16,767 nucleotides of DNA, taken from positions 1-16,767 of the forward strand of contig CAVJHQ010000047.1 in assembly GCA_963649365.1 (NCBI GenBank), given 5' to 3'. The notes under the pieces were generated by a model that did no database searches, was not told the origin of the DNA, and saw only the letters and a program-made list of their open reading frames with translations. The first letter of the stretch is position 1, and each line of letters opens with the position of its first letter. Shown here piece by piece: positions 6,563 through 13,077 of the stretch. The position numbers and the translations under genes are program-made. The stretch is from Paratractidigestivibacter sp963649365. Its GTDB lineage: Bacteria; Actinomycetota; Coriobacteriia; Coriobacteriales; Atopobiaceae.

Positions 6563-8319
6563 TGTTCGCCTCACTTAAAGAGAAGTACTTCCTGTCCGAC
6601 AAGGCCGTCTCCGGCGTGCGCCGCGGCATCTTCTGGACCACCGTGACCAACATCGTGATCATGGGCGGCATGGCGTTTGTCTACTACGCCATGGCCGGCT
6701 TCGTGGCGCACCTGACGCAAGGCGCGGCCCTTCCCGACGCCGTGCCCTTCTGCCTTGGGCTTCTTGTCTTCGCCGTGGTGCTCTTCGCGTCCAACATGCA
6801 GCAGTACCTGAACACCTACTGCGTCTTCTACGAGGAGTCCGGCAACCAGCGCGTCGCCATCGCCGAGCACCTGCGCCGTCTGCCGCTCTCGTTCTTCGGC
6901 CGCCGCGACCTGGCGGACCTTACCGAGACCATCATGGGCGACGTCCAGACCATGGAGCACGCCTACAGCCACGTGCTCGGCGAGCTTTGGGGCGCCGTCA
7001 TCGCCAGCGCCGTCGTGTTCGTGGGCTCGCTCTTCTTCTGCTGGCAGCTCTCGGTGGCGGCGTTCTGGAGCGTGCCAGTGGCGTTTGCCCTGCTCTTTGC
7101 CACGCGCGGCCCCATGGCGCCCATCGTCGACTCCGTGCGCGCGTCCAAGGTGGGCGTGACCGAGGCCATCCAAGAGACGCTCGAGTGCGCGCGCGAGATC
7201 CGCGCCACCAACCAAGAAGCCCACTACCTGGCCGGGCTTGCCGCCACGATCGACGCCTCCGAGCGCGAGACGGCCCGCGGCGAGCTGACGAACGGCCTTA
7301 TCGTCAACTCCGCGTACGCCATCCTGCGCCTGGGCATTGCGACCACGCTGGTAACGGGCGCGTCCATGGTGGCCGCGGGCCAGATCGACTTCATGGTCAT
7401 GTTCGCCTACCTGCTCATGGTGAGCCGCATCTACGCGCCGTTCGACCAGGCGCTCGTGCTCATCGCCGAGCTCTTTATGGCCGAGGGGTCCGCCAAGCGC
7501 ATGCGCTCCATCATGGACGAGCCGCTCGCCGAGGGCGCCGCGGAGTTCTCGCCAGCGGGACACGACGTCGTGTTCGACCACGTGGCCTTCGGCTACGGCG
7601 CGGGCCCGGATGGGCGAGCTGGCGAGAAGGTCCTGCGCGACGTGAGCTTTATCGCAAAGGAAGGCCAGGTCACGGCACTGGTCGGTCCGTCGGGGTCGGG
7701 CAAGTCCACGGTGAGCCGCCTGGCCGCGCGCTTCTGGGACGCCACGGCGGGCACGGTGCGCGTGGGCGGCGTGGACGTGGCGAGCGTGGACCCCGAGGCA
7801 CTGCTGCGCGATTACGCCATCGTCTTCCAGGACGTGCTTCTCTTCGACGACACGGTGATGGGCAACATCCGCCTCGGCCGCCGCGACGCCACCGACGAGG
7901 AGGTCTTAGCCGCTGCGCGCGCCGCCAACTGCGACGAGTTCGTGGGACGCATGCCGGCCGGCTACGACACCATGATCGGCGAGAACGGCTCCAAGCTCTC
8001 GGGCGGCGAGCGCCAGCGCATCTCCATCGCCCGGGCGCTGCTCAAGGACGCGCCGATCGTGCTTCTCGACGAGGCGACGGCGAGCCTGGACGTGGAGAAC
8101 GAGACCCAGGTACAGGAGGCCTTGAGCCGCCTGCTCGCGGGAAAGACGGTCATCGTGATCGCCCACCGCATGCGCACGGTGGAGAACGCCGACAAGGTCG
8201 TCGTCCTCAAGGACGGCGTGGTGGCCGAGCAGGGCAGCCCCGCCGAGCTCAAGGCCGCCGGCGGCGAGTTCGCCCGCATGGTCGAGCTACAGAAGGAGTC
8301 GGCCGGCTGGCGGCTGTAG
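6562..8319 (+). CDS. ABC transporter, fused permease/ATPase half-transporter (YbtQ/IrtB-like)
   Basis: A 585-residue partner of the preceding gene. Residues about 20-320 form the membrane domain and 340-580 the ATPase domain. Motifs are canonical: Walker A GPSGSGKST (K381), Q-loop Q423, signature LSGGE (479-483), Walker B IVLLDE (E504), D-loop ASLD and H-loop H535. Both nucleotide sites of the predicted heterodimer therefore keep catalytic glutamates. The ATG at 6562 shares its A with the preceding TGA, and AAAGGGGG (about 6544-6551) is a strong ribosome site inside the upstream gene. An open frame extends upstream to 4753 but is only a shadow of the first ABC gene. The N-terminus MFASLKEKY and the hydrophobic segments begin only after 6562. 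Role: probably uptake of a metal-chelate or similar small molecule with the first half; substrate unknown. Confidence 0.9.
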   Translation: MFASLKEKYFLSDKAVSGVRRGIFWTTVTNIVIMGGMAFVYYAMAGFVAHLTQGAALPDAVPFCLGLLVFAVVLFASNMQQYLNTYCVFYEESGNQRVAIAEHLRRLPLSFFGRRDLADLTETIMGDVQTMEHAYSHVLGELWGAVIASAVVFVGSLFFCWQLSVAAFWSVPVAFALLFATRGPMAPIVDSVRASKVGVTEAIQETLECAREIRATNQEAHYLAGLAATIDASERETARGELTNGLIVNSAYAILRLGIATTLVTGASMVAAGQIDFMVMFAYLLMVSRIYAPFDQALVLIAELFMAEGSAKRMRSIMDEPLAEGAAEFSPAGHDVVFDHVAFGYGAGPDGRAGEKVLRDVSFIAKEGQVTALVGPSGSGKSTVSRLAARFWDATAGTVRVGGVDVASVDPEALLRDYAIVFQDVLLFDDTVMGNIRLGRRDATDEEVLAAARAANCDEFVGRMPAGYDTMIGENGSKLSGGERQRISIARALLKDAPIVLLDEATASLDVENETQVQEALSRLLAGKTVIVIAHRMRTVENADKVVVLKDGVVAEQGSPAELKAAGGEFARMVELQKESAGWRL

Positions 8320-8343
8320 GGGAGCGACCAGCCGCGTGCGCAC

Positions 8344-8378
8344 GGGCGCCTCGGGTTACACGCCCGGGGCGCCCGCTT
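8344..8378 (+). terminator. Terminator of the ABC transporter operon
   Basis: The 12-base stem GGGCGCCTCGGG / CCCGGGGCGCCC (8344-8355 and 8363-8374, one G-U pair) with a 7-base loop is followed by GCTTT. It lies 24 bases past the stop codon. The stem is very GC-rich, so termination is plausible despite the short T run. Confidence 0.75.
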
Positions 8379-8383
8379 TGCGT

Positions 8384-8411
8384 CGCGGCCCGGGCGCCGC
8401 GTTCGGATTTT
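8384..8411 (+). terminator. Second hairpin after the ABC operon
   Basis: CGCGGC (8384-8389) pairs with GCCGCG (8396-8401) around a six-base loop; TTCGGATTTT follows. It may be a back-up terminator. The trailing bases also form the first of the direct repeats described next. Confidence 0.45.
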
Positions 8412-8482
8412 GGTACAGGAACACTCGTGATTTGGTGCTTAAGCTATTCGTATTCTGGAATTAGAAACTTCGTACTTTGGTA
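8404..8482 (+). promoter_or_regulatory. Four phased direct repeats over the AAA ATPase promoter
   Basis: Imperfect 12-base copies start at 8404 (CGGATTTTGGTA), 8426 (CGTGATTTGGTG), 8449 (CGTATTCTGGAA) and 8471 (CGTACTTTGGTA), at steps of 22, 23 and 22 bases, each preceded by YT. Consensus is about YTCGKRNTTTGGTR. Steps near two helical turns place all copies on one face of the DNA. The third overlaps the expected -35 position and the fourth runs into the -10. This is what an operator array for cooperative repression looks like. No binding protein is known, though autoregulation by the gene product or a neighbour is possible. Confidence 0.6.
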
Positions 8483-8486
8483 TACT
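8478..8486 (+). promoter_or_regulatory. Extended -10 promoter element of the AAA ATPase gene
   Basis: TGGTATACT contains the extended -10 pattern TGn followed by TATACT (8481-8486, five of six matches). There is no good -35 box; TGGAAT at 8456-8461 is a poor candidate at 19 bases. Transcription would begin near 8493, only about 33 bases before the preferred ATG at 8526 and 3 bases before the alternative ATG at 8496. Confidence 0.6.
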
Positions 8487-8525
8487 GCCTGCTAAATGAT
8501 ATTGAATGTGGGGGACAGAGTGAAT

Positions 8526-9827
8526 ATGCCAAAAGAAGCCAACACCATAAGGCCCGAAGCCTACCAGCCACGAATCGTGGACGCCCAGATAGCCAAGTAC
8601 CTCACGCTGTTCGGCGCGGTCGAGGTCTCTGGAACCAAGTGGTGCGGCAAGACCTGGTCCTCCCTCGCTCATGCCGATTCAGTGACCTACGTGGACAGAG
8701 GCGCCAACCTGCAGATTGTCGAGGCCGACCCAAGCTACGCGCTCGTCGGCGATCGCCCGCACGTTATCGACGAGTGGCAACGTGTACCGGCGGTGTGGGA
8801 TACGGTGCGCCATGCGGTCGACGACCTCGGGTCGCAAAGAGGTGCTTGGATTCTAACCGGCTCTTCAACGCCCCATAAGGACGAGGTTGCCCACAGCGGG
8901 GCCGGTCGCATCGGGCGGGTTCGCATGCACCCCATGACGCTCGCGGAGACGGGTGAATCCACGGCAAAGGTGAGCCTGGCGGGCTTGTTCGAGGGCGAGT
9001 TCACGCCCAGCCAGTGTCCGAACGGCATCGAGAACATCATGACTTTTGCTGCGCGCGGCGGCTGGCCTCAGGAACGGCTTCAGACGGCGGCAGATGCGCA
9101 GATCGTCGTTCGCGATTATCTCGAGGCAATCTTTGCGCAAAGCGTGGCTCAGATGGGCGGCGATGAGTCCGTTGCTCGCCGACTTGCGGTCTCGCTCGCC
9201 CGTAACCTCGGGCAGGCGGCGAAGGCGAATACGCTCGCATGTGATGTCTATGCGCATGAGGGCGCCGCAACCGAGGCGGAGCGCAAGTCGATCGCAACCC
9301 ACCTCGACATTCTCAAGCGCATGTATCTTATTGACGAGGTGCCAGGCTGGGTGCCGGCTTCCCGCTCGCCGAAGCGCATGCGCGTCAAGCCTAAGCGCTA
9401 CTTCGCCGACCCGTCACTGCCCGTGGCGCTTCTAGGCCTTTCTCCTCATGCTTTGTTGCAGGATTGGCAGACGTTCGGCCTTGTTTTCGAGAACCTTGTG
9501 ATGCGCGACCTGGATGTCTACGCACGTGCGCTTGACCTTACGACCTCGAGCCCCGTGAGGTACTACCGTGACGACTCAGACCTTGAGGCCGACGCAATTA
9601 TCGAGCGTGCCGATGGCAGGTGGGCCGCGATCGAGATCAAAGTGGGCCTCGACAAGGTCGACGAGGCGGCGAGAAACCTGCTCAGGCTAAGCAAGAAGGT
9701 CTGCGGCGAGGAAGCCGCGCGCACGCCGGAGCCGTCGTTTCTTGCCGTTGTGACTGCGATGGGGGAGGCAGCCTTTCGCCGCAGCGACGGTGTCTACGTC
9801 ATTCCCATCAGGTCGCTGGGGGCGTAG
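8526..9827 (+). CDS. COG1373-type AAA ATPase with DUF4143 nuclease-like C-terminal domain
   Basis: A 433-residue protein. The N-terminal P-loop domain has Walker A GTKWCGKT (36-43, K42) and a Walker B-like VIDEWQ (D82, E83), typical of the predicted ATPase family COG1373. The middle is helical. The C-terminal DUF4143 domain (about 280-430) ends in a restriction-nuclease-fold pattern, E354-A-D356 followed by E370-I-K372 (LEADAI...AIEIKVG). The cellular role of the family is not established. The start at 8526 was preferred because GGGGGA (8510-8515) lies ten bases upstream. ATG at 8496 would add ten residues but would be nearly leaderless from the promoter seen. The gene is a single-gene unit between its own promoter and a hairpin at 9838, just upstream of a type I restriction operon. 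That placement is suggestive of an accessory island but proves no shared function. Confidence 0.85.
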   Translation: MPKEANTIRPEAYQPRIVDAQIAKYLTLFGAVEVSGTKWCGKTWSSLAHADSVTYVDRGANLQIVEADPSYALVGDRPHVIDEWQRVPAVWDTVRHAVDDLGSQRGAWILTGSSTPHKDEVAHSGAGRIGRVRMHPMTLAETGESTAKVSLAGLFEGEFTPSQCPNGIENIMTFAARGGWPQERLQTAADAQIVVRDYLEAIFAQSVAQMGGDESVARRLAVSLARNLGQAAKANTLACDVYAHEGAATEAERKSIATHLDILKRMYLIDEVPGWVPASRSPKRMRVKPKRYFADPSLPVALLGLSPHALLQDWQTFGLVFENLVMRDLDVYARALDLTTSSPVRYYRDDSDLEADAIIERADGRWAAIEIKVGLDKVDEAARNLLRLSKKVCGEEAARTPEPSFLAVVTAMGEAAFRRSDGVYVIPIRSLGA

Positions 9828-9837
9828 GGGAATATAT

Positions 9838-9861
9838 TGTCCAGAGCTTATCTGGACATTT
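9838..9861 (+). terminator. Hairpin after the AAA ATPase gene
   Basis: Perfect 8-base arms TGTCCAGA (9838-9845) and TCTGGACA (9851-9858) enclose a five-base loop and are followed by TTT, 11 bases past the stop. This could be a weak intrinsic terminator or a dyad operator. Confidence 0.55.
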
Positions 9862-9879
9862 GCCCTTCCGCTCTTGCCC

Positions 9880-9910
9880 CGCCCCGCCGCCACGCGACGG
9901 GGCGCATTCT
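9880..9910 (+). terminator. Second hairpin upstream of hsdM
   Basis: CGCCCCG (9880-9886) pairs with CGGGGCG (9898-9904) around an 11-base centre, followed by CATTCTT. It probably backs up the preceding terminator and insulates the restriction operon. Confidence 0.45.
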
Positions 9911-9937
9911 TGTCCCAACCTCGGGTTAAGCTATACG
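9910..9937 (+). promoter_or_regulatory. Candidate promoter of the type I restriction-modification operon
   Basis: TTGTCC (9910-9915) and TATACG (9932-9937) are separated by 16 bases and would start transcription near 9944, giving a leader of about 60 bases. The leader carries two perfect palindromes: CATGAATTCATG (9940-9951) over the start point and TTCGTACGAA (9982-9991) next to the ribosome site. Both are possible operator sites. Confidence 0.5.
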
Positions 9938-10004
9938 CACATGAATTCATGCGGCGACCAGCCCTCCGTTCCGGCCGCCCGTTCGTACGAAGAGAGCCCA
10001 ACCT

Positions 10005-11801
10005 ATGCCCACCAGCGACGATCTGATTCGCGCCGTCGGCGCCAACATACAGGAGAAGGCCTCGCTCATCTGGAGCGTGGCCGATACCCTGCGCGGCCCC
10101 TACAAGCCCCACGAGTACGGCCTGGTCATCCTGCCCATGACGGTGATCAAGCGCTTCCACGACTGCCTGGCGCCCACCCACGACGCCGTGCTCGCCGCCA
10201 ACGAGAAGTACAAGAACCTCGCCGTCAAGGACGGGTTCCTCCGCGACGCCTCGGGCTATCCCTTCTACAACACGTCCAAGTTCACGTTCGAGACCTTGAA
10301 GGCCGACCCGGCGAACATCGAGGACAACTTCCGCGACTACGTCAACGGCTTCTCCGAAAACGTCCAGGACATCCTGGCCCGCATGAAGTTCGCCGACCAG
10401 ATCGAGCGCCTCTGCGACCCGGACGCCCCGCTGCTTTACCAGGTAATCTGCGACTTCTGTAAGCCCCAGGCGGACATGTCACCCGACAAAATCGCCGCGG
10501 TGGACATGGGCTACATCTTCGAGAACCTCATCCAGCGCTTCTCCGAGTCCTACGACGAGGACGCGGGTGCGCACTTTACCAGCCGCGACATCGTCTACCT
10601 CATGACCGACCTGCTCATCTACGCAGACCCCCACGTCTTCGACGGCGAGCGCATCACCAAGACCGTCTATGACCAGACCATGGGCACCTCCCAGATGCTC
10701 GGCTGCACCGAGGAGCGCCTGCGCCAGCTCGACGCCGACGCCCGCGTCACGCTCTATGGCCAGGAGTTCAACCCCTTCACCTACGGCATCGCCAAGGCCA
10801 GCGCGCTTATCCGCGGCGAGGACGACACCAACATGCGCTTCGGGGACACGCTCTCTGCGGACAAGTTCGCGGGCTTCAAGTTCGATTACTGCATCTCCAA
10901 CCCGCCGTTCGGCGACCCGTGGAACCCGCAGGCCGAGGCCGTGGAGGCGGAGTTCAAGCAGGCGGGCGGCGGCCGCTTCCCGGTGGAGAAGCTCCCCGCC
11001 AAGGGCGACGGCCAGATGCTCTTCGTGCTCAACGGCCTCTCCAAGCTCAAGGACGACGGCGTCATGGCCATCATCCAGGACGCGAGCCCGCTCTACAAGG
11101 GCAAGCCCGGCAGCGGCGAGGACTCCATCCGCCGCTACGTGCTGGAAAACGACTGGCTCGACGCCATCGTCCAGCTGCCGTGCGACTCGTTCTACAACAC
11201 GGGCATAGCCACCTACGTGTGGCTCTTTAGCAAGGGCAAGGCGCCCGAGCACGCCGATAAGGTGCTGCTCATCGACGCCTCGCAGTGCTTCGAGAAGCGC
11301 CGCAAGGGCATCGGCAGCAAGAAGAACGACATCACCAAGGCCTGCCGCGAACTCATCGTGAAGGCCTACTCCGAGTACCGCGACGGCTCCTGGGAGGCAA
11401 CCGGCGAGAACGGCCAGCAGGTCATGGTGGAGGCCCGCCTCATGGACACCGTCGAGTTCGGCTTCAACCGCGTGTGCGTGCAGAGCCCCGTGCTGGGCGA
11501 GGACGGCGAGCCGCTTCTTAACAAGCGCGGCCAGATGCAGGCCGACAAGGCCAAGGAGGACACCGAGGACATCCCGCTCACGCAGGACATCGACGCCTAC
11601 ATCGAGCGCGAGGTGCGCCCGTACAACCCTCATGCCTGGGTGGACAAGAAGAAGACCAAGGTGGGCTACACCATCCCCTTCACGCGCGTGTTCTACAAGT
11701 ACGCCGAGCTCGAGCCCTCCGATGTGATCGCCAAGCGCATCCTCGAGCACGAGAAGACCCTCGAGCAGAGCCTCGAGGCCCTCTTCGGCGAGGTGCGGTA
11801 G
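10005..11801 (+). CDS. hsdM: Type I restriction-modification DNA methyltransferase subunit (HsdM)
   Basis: A 598-residue N6-adenine methyltransferase subunit that transfers a methyl group from S-adenosylmethionine to adenine when assembled with HsdS. The N-terminal ~150 residues form the HsdM helical domain (GPYKPHEYGLVILPMTVIKR). AHFTSRDIV and the cofactor-binding motif I, which reads YDQTMGTSQML (D223-S229 core), follow. Catalytic motif IV NPPF is at residues 299-302 (CISNPPFGDPW), and the C-terminus is helical and charged. Motif I lacks the usual GxG run, having G-T-S instead; I recall similar DQTMGTSQML sequences in intact relatives, so this is probably subfamily-specific, not damage. Length is somewhat above the ~500 residues of the classical enzymes. 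GAAGAGAG precedes the ATG. hsdS begins two bases after the stop, so the two are co-translated. Confidence 0.93.
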   Translation: MPTSDDLIRAVGANIQEKASLIWSVADTLRGPYKPHEYGLVILPMTVIKRFHDCLAPTHDAVLAANEKYKNLAVKDGFLRDASGYPFYNTSKFTFETLKADPANIEDNFRDYVNGFSENVQDILARMKFADQIERLCDPDAPLLYQVICDFCKPQADMSPDKIAAVDMGYIFENLIQRFSESYDEDAGAHFTSRDIVYLMTDLLIYADPHVFDGERITKTVYDQTMGTSQMLGCTEERLRQLDADARVTLYGQEFNPFTYGIAKASALIRGEDDTNMRFGDTLSADKFAGFKFDYCISNPPFGDPWNPQAEAVEAEFKQAGGGRFPVEKLPAKGDGQMLFVLNGLSKLKDDGVMAIIQDASPLYKGKPGSGEDSIRRYVLENDWLDAIVQLPCDSFYNTGIATYVWLFSKGKAPEHADKVLLIDASQCFEKRRKGIGSKKNDITKACRELIVKAYSEYRDGSWEATGENGQQVMVEARLMDTVEFGFNRVCVQSPVLGEDGEPLLNKRGQMQADKAKEDTEDIPLTQDIDAYIEREVRPYNPHAWVDKKKTKVGYTIPFTRVFYKYAELEPSDVIAKRILEHEKTLEQSLEALFGEVR

Positions 11802-11803
11802 CT

Positions 11804-13075
11804 ATGCGGGAGATGAAGGACAGCGGCGTCGAGTGGCTCGGCGAGGTCCCGGCGGGGTGGGAAATCGTGCCGGGCAAGCGCATCCTGACGGTCCTCCAGC
11901 GTCCGGTTAAGGAGGACGACGGGGTCGTGACCTGCTTCAGGGATGGCGAGGTGACTCTTCGTGCCAACAGGCGCACCGAGGGTTTCACCGTCGCGCTCAA
12001 GGAGATCGGCTATCAGGGCGTCGAGCCCGGCGACCTCGTTGTCCACGGCATGGACGGCTTTGCGGGCTCCATCGGCATCAGCGATTCAAGAGGCAAGGCG
12101 TCCCCGGTTCTGAACGTCATGGACTCCGACCAGGACAAGCGCTTCTTGATGTACTACATGCGTGGCCTTGCCTATAGGGACGTCTACATGGCGCTCTCCG
12201 ACGGGATTCGCGTCCGCTCGTGCAACCTAAGCTGGAAGAAGCTCGCCGCTCTTCGCTTTGCGCTCCCGCCCCTTGGCGAGCAGCGCCGCATCGCGGACTT
12301 CCTGGACGAGAAGTGCGACCAGATTGACCGCGCCATCACCTCCGCCGAGCAGTCCATTCAGGAGTACAAGGCGTATAGGAAGGGGTTGATCGACGAGGTC
12401 TCAGTCCACGGGCTTTCTCCCGTAAGCGAGAAAAAGAAGATCGGCATACCATATGTCGATTGGGTTCCAGCGCATTGGACAAAAGCAAAGTTTCGTTTTC
12501 TTCTAACGGAATTCGTTGATTGTCCGCATGAGACACCGCTCTATTCGCCTACCGGGGAGTATTGCGTTATTCGAGCCGGCGACCAGATTGCTGGCGGGCT
12601 GGTGCAAGGGAACATGCTTCGTCTTGAGAAGGACGAGTACGAGCGCAGGACTCGTCGCCTGACGTTAAAGCGAGGCGATATTGTCTATGGGCGAGAGGGC
12701 AGCTGGGGTAAAGCCAGTTTTGTTCCGGAAGACGATCGATACTGTCTTGGACAAAGGATGATGCAGTTTCGCTGCAATGAGAATCTGCTTCATCCTTTGT
12801 TTGCAGCGTATGTGCTCAATGCCAGCTACGTGTACGAGCAGGGTAGGAAGGACGAGGTCGGGAGCACATCTCACCATGTGAACATCTCGACCATAGCTTC
12901 CTATCGCATAGCCCTCCCGCCCCTCGACGAGCAGCGTCGCATCGCGGACTTCTTGGACGAGAGGTGCGCCCAGATCGACCGGGCGGTCGAGGCCAAGCAG
13001 GCCATCATCGACGAGCTCAAGTCGTACAAGAAGTCCCTCATCTACGAGGTCGTCACCGGCAAGCGGGAGGTTTAG
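11804..13075 (+). CDS. hsdS: Type I restriction-modification specificity subunit (HsdS)
   Basis: A 423-residue DNA-recognition subunit that positions HsdM and HsdR on a bipartite target. It has the classical two-part plan. Target-recognition domain 1 (about 1-150) begins with the typical SGVEWLGEVPAGW. A conserved helical spacer starts at LPPLGEQRRIADFLDEKC (154 on). Domain 2 (about 215-370) begins GIPYVDWVPAHW. A second spacer starts at LPPLDEQRRIADFLDERC (371 on). The two spacer-coding segments are direct repeats at DNA level. Domain 2 is much poorer in GC than the rest, with 54 G+C in bases 12421-12540 (45%), against about 63% in a sampled line of hsdM. This is a sign of domain exchange. 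The DNA target cannot be predicted by eye. ATG at 11804 was taken; ATG at 11813 is an alternative. Confidence 0.93.
   Translation: MREMKDSGVEWLGEVPAGWEIVPGKRILTVLQRPVKEDDGVVTCFRDGEVTLRANRRTEGFTVALKEIGYQGVEPGDLVVHGMDGFAGSIGISDSRGKASPVLNVMDSDQDKRFLMYYMRGLAYRDVYMALSDGIRVRSCNLSWKKLAALRFALPPLGEQRRIADFLDEKCDQIDRAITSAEQSIQEYKAYRKGLIDEVSVHGLSPVSEKKKIGIPYVDWVPAHWTKAKFRFLLTEFVDCPHETPLYSPTGEYCVIRAGDQIAGGLVQGNMLRLEKDEYERRTRRLTLKRGDIVYGREGSWGKASFVPEDDRYCLGQRMMQFRCNENLLHPLFAAYVLNASYVYEQGRKDEVGSTSHHVNISTIASYRIALPPLDEQRRIADFLDERCAQIDRAVEAKQAIIDELKSYKKSLIYEVVTGKREV
12260..12334 (+). repeat. hsdS spacer direct repeat, copy 1
   Basis: These 75 bases match 12911-12985 at 65 positions, at a constant offset of 651 bases (217 codons). 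They encode the first conserved LPPL..EQRRIADFLDE helix. Such repeats bracket the second target-recognition domain and can serve as homologous ends for domain exchange. Confidence 0.85.
12911..12985 (+). repeat. hsdS spacer direct repeat, copy 2
   Basis: Second copy of the 75-base repeat described at 12260, encoding the C-terminal conserved helix. The same orientation means recombination between copies would delete or exchange the domain, not invert it. Confidence 0.85.
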
Positions 13076-13077
13076 CC

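Noticed and set aside
4691..6574. A 627-codon minus-strand open frame opposite the first ABC gene, and similarly long antisense frames at 1638-3302 and 14127-16421
   Set aside because: Their translations are Arg/His/Gly/Ala-rich with no recognisable domain, and lie exactly opposite genes with complete motifs. Such frames arise in GC-rich DNA from third-position bias.
3406..8319. Complete siderophore biosynthesis and uptake cluster
   Set aside because: Only a regulator and transporter genes are present; the neighbours are brnQ and an unrelated ATPase gene, with no synthetase genes.
8404..8482. CRISPR-like array
   Set aside because: Repeats are about 12 bases, imperfect and spaced by about 10 bases; CRISPR repeats are longer and nearly identical. 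A phased operator fits better.
12260..12985. Phase-variable hsdS by inversion
   Set aside because: The hsdS repeats are direct, and no second hsdS gene or site-specific recombinase is present in the window.
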